64,000 nucleotides of DNA, from assembly GCA_963805985.1 (NCBI GenBank), contig CAWDWG010000005.1, positions 496,001 to 560,000 of the forward strand, read 5' to 3'. Each line of letters starts with the position of its first letter. The stretch's first letter is position 1. This stretch comes from Bog-257 sp963805985. GTDB taxonomy: Bacteria; Acidobacteriota; Terriglobia; Terriglobales; Acidobacteriaceae. A program made the position numbers and the translations under genes. Positions 34,540 through 42,217 of the stretch are shown piece by piece. Below the pieces are notes generated by a model that saw only the letters and a program-made list of their open reading frames with translations, did no database searches and was not told where the DNA came from.

Positions 34540-34588
34540 GGTGTGGAACGCTCCGCTAGTGACGTTCCTCAATCTTCAACTCTAATTT

Positions 34589-34603
34589 CAATATAGCATA
34601 TTG
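34589..34603. promoter_or_regulatory. AT-rich operator-like palindrome
   Basis: CAATAT-AGC-ATATTG, a perfect 6+3+6 inverted repeat in an AT-rich stretch (34570-34690) unlike the GC-rich surroundings, about 300 bases ahead of the first phage-block start. A promoter/repressor site for the block is plausible. Confidence 0.4.
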
Positions 34604-34683
34604 GGAGGGGTTTTTTGCGTGTTTTTGGCACTTTTTATTTACATTGAAATCAGCACGTTAGGGCTTATTGTTGCGTTTCTCAG

Positions 34684-34693
34684 TATTGACATG
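34684..34693. repeat. left 10-bp direct repeat, likely target-site duplication
   Basis: TATTGACATG, matched exactly at 37406-37415, directly outside the element's inverted repeats. Confidence 0.75.
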
Positions 34694-34704
34694 GCTTTGC
34701 CCAA

Positions 34705-34932
34705 TTAGTCCCTCCTGCCTAAAAAGTCTGACTTCTGCCCAAAAACCTCGTCTCCGGGCCAAGGTGCCCCGGTCGCTATCATTTTCCTGATGATCGCCGC
34801 CGACCTCTTCAGATCATCAAGTTGCTTTCGGCATTGAGCCGTCCGCAATTCCGCCGCTGCCAGTGCGCGCTCCCAGCCTGAGGATTTCTTGGCTATCCTG
34901 TTGTTATCTCTAGTTATCTTTTGGGTTGACAT
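34705..34932 (-). CDS. small coiled-coil passenger protein
   Basis: 75 residues, charged and helical: WERALAAAELRTAQCRKQLDDLKRSAAIIRKMIATGAPWPGDE. The helix-then-WPG ending resembles short acidobacterial proteins of unknown function. Its stop codon lies in the left end of the element, and its C-terminal codons are written in the subterminal repeats. Its start codon overlaps the -35 of the divergent gene at 34974. Confidence 0.6.
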   Translation of the reverse strand: MSTQKITRDNNRIAKKSSGWERALAAAELRTAQCRKQLDDLKRSAAIIRKMIATGAPWPGDEVFGQKSDFLGRRD

Positions 34933-34954
34933 TGTTTTATCTCAACTTTATCTT
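34926..34954 (+). promoter_or_regulatory. promoter of the passenger gene at 34974
   Basis: TTGACA (34926-34931), a 17-base spacer and TATCTT (34949-34954). The -35 overlaps the start codon of the divergent 75-residue gene. Confidence 0.65.
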
Positions 34955-34973
34955 CATCGAGTGAGGTTCGGGT

Positions 34974-35459
34974 ATGTGGGCCGAAGAGATTGGCTGTAAC
35001 GATGCCGAGTTTATTACTGCCTCGGAAAAAGCGCGGGCGGAACTCTGCGCGGTAGAGCAAGAGTTGGAGCGACTCAAACACCGAAGGTTGCAATTGCTTC
35101 AGATGATGGCCGCAGTAGGGCCGCTTATCGGTAGCAATGAGTGGTACGCCATCAAGCCTGGGGTGACTCTGGCAGACGCAATCCGCCATGTGGCTGCGTA
35201 TGCGACAGATCGTGAGCGCGGCAAGATGCTTTGGCCAGTAGACATTCGCGACCTGTTGCTTGATGTGGGCTACGACCTTCATGAGTACAAGAATCACATG
35301 GCTTCGATTCACACGGCCCTGAAGCGTATGAGTCGAAACGGTGAATTCAAGGTCGCCGAGGATAATTCCGGTGGCTACTACTGGGTGCGGAAACCGGAGA
35401 ACCCTCGGTTGCAGATTCGAGCTGCCCGAGCTGCCCGCTCGGCGGCTACCGGAGACTAG
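34974..35459 (+). CDS. passenger protein, coiled coil plus winged-helix-like domain
   Basis: 161 residues from ATG 34974. Helical N-terminal half (ITASEKARAELCAVEQELERLKHRRLQLLQMMAA), then KPGVTLADAIRHVAAYATDRERGKMLWPVDIRDLLLDVGYDLHEYKNHMASIHTALKRMSRNGEFKVAEDNSGGYYWVRK. That second part has the helix-helix-wing look of a winged-helix domain (short helices, then a GEFK...GYYW hairpin). A DNA-binding regulator of the element is a reasonable guess, not shown. Its TAG stop overlaps the stop of the converging zinc-ribbon gene. Confidence 0.68.
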   Translation: MWAEEIGCNDAEFITASEKARAELCAVEQELERLKHRRLQLLQMMAAVGPLIGSNEWYAIKPGVTLADAIRHVAAYATDRERGKMLWPVDIRDLLLDVGYDLHEYKNHMASIHTALKRMSRNGEFKVAEDNSGGYYWVRKPENPRLQIRAARAARSAATGD

Positions 35460-35614
35460 CCCTTCTTCGCCTGTTCTCGGCGCGGCTTGTTCCAGTACGG
35501 GCTCTTGCACTTCGGGCAGACACGCGGCTCGCCTATCGTTCCCTTGCGCGGCACCCACTCGTGCTCGCAGCGATAACAGCGGTAGCCCCGAACTTTGATG
35601 GTTGTCATTGCCAT
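35456..35614 (-). CDS. zinc-ribbon passenger protein
   Basis: 52 residues. Two CxxC pairs, YRCYRCEHEW and RVCPKCKSPYWNKPR, form a rubredoxin-like zinc ribbon; the tail is basic (REQAKKG). The stop codon shares bases with the stop of the converging gene (CTAG at 35456-35459). A TTGACA-17-TATATC promoter (35626-35654) ends about five bases before the ATG, so the mRNA would be almost leaderless. Such short ribbons often accompany toxin or regulatory genes; the role here is unknown. Confidence 0.72.
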   Translation of the reverse strand: MAMTTIKVRGYRCYRCEHEWVPRKGTIGEPRVCPKCKSPYWNKPRREQAKKG

Positions 35615-35625
35615 AATAAGGCAAG

Positions 35626-35700
35626 GATATACCAGTTAGGTAATATACTGTCAAGGTGTATATTTCTCTTGACAAGTATATACCTACTTAGTGATATATC
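35626..35700. promoter_or_regulatory. divergent twin promoters between zinc-ribbon gene and transposase
   Basis: Minus strand: TTGACA (35649-35654), 17 bases, TATATC (35626-35631). Plus strand: TTGACA (35669-35674) with TGATAT at 17 or TATATC at 20 bases. Both spacers carry GTATAT-ACCTA-like sequence, so the two look like inverted copies of one promoter. Confidence 0.6.
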
Positions 35701-35721
35701 TCTCAGGTAAGCGAGGTTGCT

Positions 35722-36933
35722 ATGGAAGACCTGAGAGAGCAGCGAGGAATCGTAATCGCGGCCACAAAGCGGATTCAACAGCACGGCGATTGCTGGATTG
35801 TTCCTTCGCAGAGCGGCGCGGGTGTCTATGCAGTTCGGCATCTCGCGGAAACTAACCCCGAGTGCTCTTGCCCTGACTACGAAGCGCGCCGCCAGAACTG
35901 CAAGCACATCTATGCCGCGATCTTCGTAATGCGGCGGGAGCGCAATACGGACGGCAGCACCACGATTACCGAGACGATTACCCTCACTCGGCAGCAGACC
36001 ACCTACCCGCAAGCGTGGCCTGCTTACAATGCTGCGCAGACGAACGAAAAGGAGAAGTTTCTGAGTCTGCTCTCCGACTTGTGTCGTGGAATTGCTAACC
36101 CCGAACCGAACGCAACCGGACGCCCCCGGTTGCCGCTGGCGGACGCCGTGTTCAGCGCGGCGTTCAAGGTCTATTCGACGGTCAGCGGACGCCGCTTTAT
36201 GAGCGATCTGCGGGATGCGCAGGCGAAGGGCTTCATCGCATCGACTCCGCACTACAACTCGATTTTCAACTACCTCGAAAACCCCGCGCTGACACCCGTT
36301 CTACCCGACTGATTGAGCAGAGCAGTTTGCCGCTCCGCGGCGTCGAAACCGGATTCGCAGTTGATTCCTCCGGCTTCAGCACTTCCCGATTCACGCGCTG
36401 GTTTGATGTGAAGTACGGCAAGGAGCGGGTGAAGCAGGATTGGGTGAAGTGCCACATCATGTGCGGCGTCAAAACCAACATAATCACCGCCGCCGCGATT
36501 GACGAGATGTACACGCACGACACTTTGATGTTCGCGCCGATGGTCGAAACGACCGCCAAGAATTTCGCCATCTCGGAAGTCTCCGCAGACAAGGCTTATG
36601 GGAGCCGGATGAATACCGATGTTGTCACCTTCCACGGCGGCACTCCGTTTATTGCATTCAAGGGAACGGCGACGGGCGCGGCAGGGGGCACCTTCGAAAA
36701 GATGTTCCATAGGTTTATGTTCGAGCAAGGAAAAATTCTTGGAGCACTACCACCGCAGATCGAACGTCGAAAGCACCTTCAGCATGATGAAGCGGAAATT
36801 CGGTGACTCGCTGCGCAGCAAGACGGATACCGCGATGGTCAACGAAACTCTGTGCAAGGTGCTCTGTCATAACTTGGTGGTGCTCATCCATGAAATGTAC
36901 GAACTCGGCATTGACCCTACGTTTTGGAACTAA
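35722..36933 (+). pseudogene. SWIM-zinc-finger DDE transposase with two frameshifts
   Basis: Restoring one lost base near 36303 and removing one extra base near 36730 gives 403 residues. N-terminal part: a SWIM zinc finger, CSCPDYEARRQNCKHIYA (about 52-69). The middle has LADAVFSAAFKVYSTVSGRRF and FNYLENPALTPVL. The catalytic domain has FAVDSSGFSTSRF (first Asp), SADKAYGSR (second Asp) and SNVESTFSMMKRKFGDSLRSKT (Glu), closing with ELGIDPTFW. This resembles IS4-like DDE transposases (Transposase_11 type). The -1 and +1 shifts make it inactive as written, unless they are sequencing errors or a programmed slip. Confidence 0.85.
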
Positions 36934-36937
36934 ACTT

Positions 36938-37330
36938 ATGCGCCTCTTTGCCCTAGCAGCCATATTGCTACTTGCCCTACCAACCAGCGCGCAGAAGCAG
37001 CAGAAGTCCTCCGATAAACATAGCGATGTAGCTGTACAGACCCCATCCCCTCCCGCCATACCTGCTCCGACTGTCGCCCCCGGCGTAGGCTATCCGACCA
37101 CCGTGATACAACAGACAAGCCCCCAGCAGCAGCCGTATGACTGGCCACAGATATTTACGGGCATCGGATTGATTTTCGTCGGAGCATTGGGAGTACGGGT
37201 TGGACTTCAAACCCTCAAAAAAATTGAGATTCAAGCCATCTTCGGAAAGCAGAGGTATAGCACTTTTGGCTATCGTCTGACGCTGGATTCGAGCCCCCTT
37301 ACCGGGGCCGCATACAACGAGCATATTTAA
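36938..37330 (+). CDS. passenger protein with signal peptide and one TM segment
   Basis: 130 residues from ATG 36938, four bases after the transposase stop. N-terminal MRLFALAAILLLALPTSA is a clear signal peptide. A Pro/Gln-rich linker follows, then a membrane segment (WPQIFTGIGLIFVGALGVRVGLQTL) and a short cytoplasmic-type tail. No family recognised. It is inside the element and probably co-transcribed with the transposase. Confidence 0.62.
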   Translation: MRLFALAAILLLALPTSAQKQQKSSDKHSDVAVQTPSPPAIPAPTVAPGVGYPTTVIQQTSPQQQPYDWPQIFTGIGLIFVGALGVRVGLQTLKKIEIQAIFGKQRYSTFGYRLTLDSSPLTGAAYNEHI

Positions 37331-37933
37331 AAGCAAAAAGCTGCCCAAAAACCCCGGTTTTTGCCCAAAAATCCGCCTCATCGGTGGCCTTTCTGGGCAA
37401 AGCCGTATTGACATGTAAAAACTATACGGGAAAGTGTGAAAGTAGTAGCACGATCAATCTAATTTCTCCCAATTTAGGAATACGCGATCGCGGGCGCCCC
37501 TGACGTGTCGCGGCTCCCCCCGCGGCTCGGGGTGGATTCCGATGACTCCACCGCCGGCTTACGCTCAGGGCCAAACAGTTCGCGCCCTGCAGGCTCCCAC
37601 GGTTAGAGCAAAGTTCTGCTTTTGAGGGCTCAGGAGAAATAGCGGTTTCGGGTTGCGGTAAGGGTCCGCGACTTCGCTTGATCGAACGCGATCCCATTCG
37701 CTCAGGATGAAAGCATTGACGGATTTCGCGCGAGTGGTCCTATTGCGGCTTGCGCACCTTGCGGGAGCGCTAAGTTCAGTCTTGCGGCTCGCAACACGTC
37801 ACGCCGCCGCTCAGTTACAGCCGGCCTGGAGGCTGACGCTACAGTCTGCGAGACGCAACGACCGCGTCATCGCCATCTGCTATGCTTTCGGGTTTGCCTC
37901 TGACGAAGAGGTCACACCTGTTGCGAAAGGCGG
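37331..37933. other. element right end and repeat-rich gap
   Basis: Holds the subterminal TGCCCAAAAA repeats, the right inverted repeat (37394-37404) and the right direct repeat (37406-37415). After these come about 500 bases of host sequence with copies of the TCGCTCAGGATGA and GCCGGCCTGGAGGCTG families. No convincing gene is seen. Confidence 0.55.
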
Positions 37934-38857
37934 ATGGAATTGGCGGCCGATCCTGTGATGCTGGTCCACGGCGGAGCGTGGGCAATTCCGGAAGAGATGG
38001 TGGAGGCGCATCTGCGCGGCGTGCGAGCTGCGGCCGAGGCGGGCTGGCAAGTGCTGCGGCGCGGCGGCAGTTCGCTGGACGCGACCGAGGCGGCAGTGAT
38101 GACGATGGAGGAAGACGAGACCTTCGACGCGGGTCGCGGCTCGTTTCTCAACATGGATGGGCGGGTGCAGCTGGACGCGCTGATCATGGACGGCGCGACG
38201 CTGCGTGCCGGCGGTGTGGGATGCGTGGAGCACATCCGCAATCCGATTCGCGCGGCGAAGAAGATTCTGACCGAGAGCCCGCATGTGTACTTCGTCGGCA
38301 CGGGCGCGGAGCGATTTGCGCAGGAGCACGGCATTGATTTGTGCGCGAATGAGGAGCTGGTGATTCCGCGCGAGGTGGAGCGGCTGCGCGAGGCGAAGAA
38401 GCAGGGGTATCTGCAAATGCCGGACGAGTTCGGGCCGATGCGCTCGCATGACACGGTGGGCGCGGTGGCGCTGGATGCCGAGGGCAACATCGCAGCGGCG
38501 ACCTCGACCGGCGGCACGCTGAACAAAGCGCCGGGGCGGGTAGGCGATTCGTCGCTGATCGGATGCGGATGTTATGCCGACAATCGCAGCGCGGCGGTTT
38601 CGACCACCGGCTGGGGCGAGCCGATGATGAAGCTGGTGCTGGCGAAGTGGACCGCGGATCGCGTGGAGAGCGGGACGGCGCCGCAGGAGTCCGCGCAGCA
38701 GGCGCTGTACTACCTGAAGACGCGGCTGGAGGGGCATGGCGGGATCATAACGGTGGATGCGCGCGGGAGGTTTGGGATTGCGCACAATACTCCGCGCATG
38801 GCGTGGGCGCTGTGCACCAAGCAGGGAACCAAGGCGGGGATTGTGGTGGAAGGGTGA
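37934..38857 (+). CDS. iaaA: isoaspartyl peptidase / L-asparaginase (Ntn hydrolase)
   Basis: Cleaves isoaspartyl dipeptides and L-asparagine. It is made as a precursor that cuts itself before the nucleophile Thr, here T174 in SHDTVGAVALD. 307 residues, family length. VHGGAW near the N-terminus, FDAGRGSFLN (substrate loop), VGDSSLIGCGCYADN and STTGWGEPMMK (beta-subunit core) are all present. Start ATG 37934 with AAGGCGG upstream. The next gene starts right at its stop (GTGA overlap at 38854), so the two form an operon. Confidence 0.94.
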   Translation: MELAADPVMLVHGGAWAIPEEMVEAHLRGVRAAAEAGWQVLRRGGSSLDATEAAVMTMEEDETFDAGRGSFLNMDGRVQLDALIMDGATLRAGGVGCVEHIRNPIRAAKKILTESPHVYFVGTGAERFAQEHGIDLCANEELVIPREVERLREAKKQGYLQMPDEFGPMRSHDTVGAVALDAEGNIAAATSTGGTLNKAPGRVGDSSLIGCGCYADNRSAAVSTTGWGEPMMKLVLAKWTADRVESGTAPQESAQQALYYLKTRLEGHGGIITVDARGRFGIAHNTPRMAWALCTKQGTKAGIVVEG

Positions 38858-38865
38858 AGGCTGTG

Positions 38866-40053
38866 ATGCGGAAAGCGAGCGAGCCAAAGACCGACGCCAC
38901 GCGCTGCGTCCACTCCGGCGAAGACCGCCATGGACAAGCCGCGCCGCTGGCCACCCCCATCGCGCAGACTTCGGTGTTCGTTGTGCCCGGCGTGGAGGAC
39001 CTGCGCCGGTACGCTGCGGGCGACAGCGAGATGTATCTGTACACGCGCTATAGCAACCCGACGGTCACCGCGGCGGAAGAGAAGATTGCGGCGCTGGAGG
39101 GGGCGGAGGCGGCGATTGCGACCTCGAGCGGGATGGCGGCGGAGTTGGTTGCGGTGCTGACTGCGTGCAAGGCGGGCGACGAGGTCGTCTCTATGCTCGA
39201 CGTGTATGGCGGGACGGTGAAGCTATTCGAACAGGTACTCCCACGTTGTGGGATCACGGTTCGATTTATCCCGCATCACGACATCAAGAATGCTGCGCGC
39301 TACTTCAGCCGGAAGACGAAGATGCTGTTCTTGGAGTCGCCGACCAATCCTACGCTGCGATGTGTCGATCTGGCGGCGCTGTGCGAGCTGGGGCGCAAGC
39401 GGAAGGTCTGCGTCGTGGTCGACAATACTTTTGCGACGCCGGTGTTGCAAAAGCCGCTGGAGCTGGGCGCGGATATCGTGATTCATTCGGCGACCAAATA
39501 TCTGGGCGGGCATAGCGATCTCACGGCGGGCGTGCTGGTGGGATCCAAGAAATGGATGGATCTGGCGCGGCCGGTGATGATACTGACCGGAGGATGCATC
39601 GATCCGGGCTGCGCATACCTTCTGCTTCGCGGATTGAAGACGCTGGATGTGCGCGTAGAACGGGCCTGCCGGAATGCGATGCGGATCGCCGAGATGCTGC
39701 GCGACCATCCCAAAGTTGGGCGAGTATATTATCCCGGGCTTTCCGATGACGAGTCCCACAATGTGGCACGGCGGCAGATGAAGGATTTCGGGATGATGGT
39801 GTCGTTCGATCTGCATGGAGGCGGACGGGCGGCGGAGAAGTTTATCGATAGCCTGACATTGTGGTACCTGGCGGCGAGCCTGGGCGGAGTGGAATCGACG
39901 GTGTCGTATCCGGTGCTGACCTCGCATATTGGGCTGAGCGAAAAAGTTTTGAAGTTACTGGGAGTGTCGCTGGCGACTGTGCGATTGTCAGTCGGGATCG
40001 AGGACAGTGCGGATTTGATCGCGGACCTGGAGCAGGCGTTGAAGCGGGCGTGA
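38866..40053 (+). CDS. trans-sulfuration PLP enzyme (cystathionine gamma-synthase/lyase family)
   Basis: PLP-dependent enzyme acting at the gamma carbon of homoserine esters, cystathionine or methionine. 395 residues from ATG 38866; GTG 38854, overlapping the upstream stop, is an alternative. Motifs: TPIAQTSVFVVP, YTRYSNPTVTAAEEKIAALEGAEAA, ESPTNPTLRCVDL, the Asp of VVDNTFATP, and the Schiff-base Lys in HSATKYLGGHSD (about K211). Ends SLGGVESTVSYPVLTSH and RLSVGIED. Exact activity (MetB, MetC, MGL) cannot be told. Two palindrome copies (39239, 39754) lie inside. Confidence 0.93.
   Translation: MRKASEPKTDATRCVHSGEDRHGQAAPLATPIAQTSVFVVPGVEDLRRYAAGDSEMYLYTRYSNPTVTAAEEKIAALEGAEAAIATSSGMAAELVAVLTACKAGDEVVSMLDVYGGTVKLFEQVLPRCGITVRFIPHHDIKNAARYFSRKTKMLFLESPTNPTLRCVDLAALCELGRKRKVCVVVDNTFATPVLQKPLELGADIVIHSATKYLGGHSDLTAGVLVGSKKWMDLARPVMILTGGCIDPGCAYLLLRGLKTLDVRVERACRNAMRIAEMLRDHPKVGRVYYPGLSDDESHNVARRQMKDFGMMVSFDLHGGGRAAEKFIDSLTLWYLAASLGGVESTVSYPVLTSHIGLSEKVLKLLGVSLATVRLSVGIEDSADLIADLEQALKRA
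39239..39253. repeat. palindrome inside the trans-sulfuration gene
   Basis: TCCCACGTTGTGGGA (13/14), read as VLPRCGITVRF, a stretch that still fits the family. Confidence 0.7.
39754..39768. repeat. second palindrome in the trans-sulfuration gene
   Basis: TCCCACAATGTGGCA (13/14), read as SHNVARRQM. Confidence 0.65.
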
Positions 40054-40119
40054 GCCGGCCTCCCACCCTATCGCCAAGGACGGCGATAAGGGTAGGGCAC
40101 GCCGGCAAGAGAACAACAC

Positions 40120-40293
40120 ATGAAAAACACGAAACGAGAATCAGACCGGCAGGTGCAGGAGATGAAAGCGCCGGCCGACCGTCGCAGAGTAGAGGAGTTC
40201 TATGTGCTGGCAAAGCGGTTCCGGAGTGCAAGCGATCCCGCCGAAGCCAGGCGCCTCGGCCATCGGTTGGGCCGCCTTCTATTTGGGAAATAG
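40120..40293 (+). CDS. small helical hypothetical protein
   Basis: 57 residues. Charged N-terminus, then RRVEEFYVLAKRFRSASDPAEARRLGHRLGRLLFGK, an amphipathic helix pair typical of short conserved acidobacterial proteins (DPxExxRLGxxLGRxxFG ending). Coding-like codon choice; weak ribosome site. Unknown function. It lies between the trans-sulfuration gene and a secreted protein. Confidence 0.58.
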   Translation: MKNTKRESDRQVQEMKAPADRRRVEEFYVLAKRFRSASDPAEARRLGHRLGRLLFGK

Positions 40294-40383
40294 AGCTTTC
40301 GAACTATTCGATCGCGCACTACCTACCAGTCAGTCAGCAGAACTTTGAACCCGCCTATGGGTTGTAATCGCGCAGGTGTTCCG

Positions 40384-41385
40384 ATGTCGGTCTTCCGCAG
40401 TTTGATTTTCCTGCTTCTCGCCGCAATGCTGGGAATCGCGCAGGACAACGTCAGCACCAAACCCAGCGATCCTTCGGTGCCATCCAGTACAACGACCGGC
40501 GAATCATCGAGGGCGACGAAAGCCAAGCCGCCGGATGCGTCGCCGTTGAAAGTCAAGCCTGCCGACGTCGCCGCTTCCGGCAAACCCACGACGTTATCGC
40601 AGGACCAGATCCGCGAGCTGATCCGGCAGTGCGCGGAGAACGATCTGAAGAATGACAAGTTGCTGCGCGACTACACCTACGTCGAGCGGCAGGTGACGCG
40701 CCATGTCGACGGCAAGGGGCAGGTGAAGTCGACGGAAACCAAGACTTACGACGAGTTGCAAATTTATGGCGAGCCGGTGGAGAAGCTCATCGCCAAAGAT
40801 GACCAGCCGCTTTCGGCGAAGGACGCGCAGAAGCAAGACGAGAAGGTTCAGAAGCTGATCGACAAGCGCAAGGACGAGTCGGAGTCAGATCGCAAGAAGC
40901 GACTGGAAAAAGAAGAGAAAGAACGCCAGCAGGAGCGGGAGTTCGTGCGCGAGGTGGCCGACGCGTACAACTTCAAATTCATTGGCGTGGAAACGCTGAA
41001 CGGGCGCGAGAACTACGTGATCGACGGCGACCCCAAGCCGGGATATCAGCCGGTACACAAGGAAGCGAAGATTCTGCCCAAGGTGCGGTTTCGGGTGTGG
41101 ATCGATCGCGCCGATTCGCAGGTGGCCAAGCTGGACGTGGAGTGCATCGACACGTTTTCGTGGGGACTATTCGTGGCGCGGCTGCACAAGGGGTCGCGAG
41201 TGATCCTGGAGCAGGTGCGGGTGAATGACGAGGTCTGGTTGCAGCAGCACGTCGCGGTGAAGGTGGACGCGAGGATCGCGTTGCTGAAGGATTTCAATGT
41301 CGACGTGGATGTCACCGATCGCGACTACAAGAAGTTCCGCACCGATTCGAAGATTGTGGGTGTGGGGGAGATGCCGAGCCAGTGA
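40384..41385 (+). CDS. secreted protein of unknown function
   Basis: 333 residues from ATG 40384. Signal peptide MSVFRSLIFLLLAAMLGIAQ, a Ser/Thr/Pro linker, then a domain starting LSQDQIRELIRQCAENDLKNDKLLRDYTYVERQVTRHVDGKG. A highly charged helix (KRKDESESDRKKRLEKEEKERQQEREF) is followed by a beta-rich C-terminal domain (YVIDGDPKPGYQ; KVRFRVWIDRADSQVAKLDVECIDTFSWG) that resembles LolA/outer-membrane-lipoprotein-sorting folds. Periplasmic. Function unknown. Confidence 0.72.
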   Translation: MSVFRSLIFLLLAAMLGIAQDNVSTKPSDPSVPSSTTTGESSRATKAKPPDASPLKVKPADVAASGKPTTLSQDQIRELIRQCAENDLKNDKLLRDYTYVERQVTRHVDGKGQVKSTETKTYDELQIYGEPVEKLIAKDDQPLSAKDAQKQDEKVQKLIDKRKDESESDRKKRLEKEEKERQQEREFVREVADAYNFKFIGVETLNGRENYVIDGDPKPGYQPVHKEAKILPKVRFRVWIDRADSQVAKLDVECIDTFSWGLFVARLHKGSRVILEQVRVNDEVWLQQHVAVKVDARIALLKDFNVDVDVTDRDYKKFRTDSKIVGVGEMPSQ

Positions 41386-41612
41386 AGCGACTAGCGGGTG
41401 GAGCACGCCCCTTCGGCCTTCGCTCAGGGCAGGCTTTCAGGCGTGCATGACAAATACTTACCTGACAAGAATTTTGGCTTTAGTCACTGAGGGCGGCGAC
41501 CTCACCTCAGCGGCTGAAGCCGTTTTCCTAATCCAGAGCCTTTAATGCACGCCTAAAGGCGTGCTCCACCCTGTCCGGCTGCGCCATTTTCAGAAATGGC
41601 GTGACGTCAGTA

Positions 41613-41627
41613 TCCCACAATGTGGGG
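41613..41627. repeat. intergenic palindrome copy
   Basis: TCCCACAATGTGGGG (13/14), 78 bases downstream of the stop of the 113-residue gene, in a 319-bp gap that also holds inverted GCACGCCTnAAGGCGTGC repeats. Confidence 0.65.
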
Positions 41628-41704
41628 GATGCCTGTACTCCTACACTGTGAGGGCAAACGCCAAATGTAATTGCGCCGCCCAGAACGCAATCCGACATCC
41701 AGTC

Positions 41705-42046
41705 CTACTTCGCAACCTTCTTGCCGGTGATGGTGAGCTGTACCGGCTGATCGGCGGGGCCTTTGACCATCATGGTTTTAGCTTTGAGATCGACCTGAGC
41801 GGAAAATTCTTTATTGGGCGCCCATCCCATGTACTGCGCCGGGCCACCGCTGCCACGGCAGGTGTAAATCGTGTCGCCGATCCGCACGCCGATGCGGTAA
41901 TGATCTCCATACTCGGGGTGCTGCGCGTCCGAGGCCATCTTGTCCATGGAGACTATGGTGGCGGGCTGGAAATCGCCGGCTTGTGCATAAGCGAACATCG
42001 CGGTCAGCGCGATGCAGCAGGACAGAGCGAATAGACGTGTTCTCAT
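41705..42046 (-). CDS. secreted small protein of unknown function
   Basis: 113 residues from ATG 42046. Signal peptide MRTRLFALSCCIALTAMFAYA. Mature part is beta-rich: FQPATIVSMDKMASDAQHPEY, YRIGVRIGDTIYTCRGSG, VDLKAKTMMVKGPADQPVQLTITGKKV. This looks like a small extracytoplasmic beta-barrel/OB-like domain. Stands alone. Confidence 0.68.
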   Translation of the reverse strand: MRTRLFALSCCIALTAMFAYAQAGDFQPATIVSMDKMASDAQHPEYGDHYRIGVRIGDTIYTCRGSGGPAQYMGWAPNKEFSAQVDLKAKTMMVKGPADQPVQLTITGKKVAK

Positions 42047-42217
42047 CAGTTCCCCTCCGCGTGGGAAGAGAAAGTATAGACCGGCGAGGCAAGCCGCGCC
42101 GGTGTCCTTGCCAGCCATCCGCGACACGTGGGCCAGAGGCCCACATTACAGCCGGCCGGAGGCCGGCGCTACAAACCAGAGAGCGGCGCTACACATGCGA
42201 GATTCGCACTACAACAA

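Larger units (their letters stand above)
34693..37405. mobile_element. 2.7-kb insertion element with passenger genes
   Basis: The left end is GGCTTTGCCCA (34693-34703) and the right end its exact inverse TGGGCAAAGCC (37394-37404). TATTGACATG occurs on both outer sides, as expected for a 9-10 bp target duplication. Subterminal copies of TGCCCAAAAA lie at both ends (about 34737, 37342 and 37360). Inside are a DDE transposase with two frameshifts and four other small genes on both strands. Passenger genes are unusual in a simple IS. Base composition is more AT-rich than the flanks, with clear TTGACA promoters. Confidence 0.78.

Noticed and set aside
36276..36312. A-AAC-CCC as a programmed -1 slippery site in the transposase
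   Set aside because: The family sequence continues in the original frame past this heptamer (ALTPVL), so the break lies further on and is better explained by a lost base. Kept only as a remote option.
12400..37710. CGCTCAGGATGA near 12555 and 37700 as phage attachment sites
   Set aside because: The sequence belongs to a dispersed host repeat also present at 11755, and no tRNA or integrase is near either copy.
37707..37958. Plus-strand frame of 83 codons before the isoaspartyl peptidase gene
   Set aside because: It runs through dispersed repeats and overlaps the start of a real gene in another frame.
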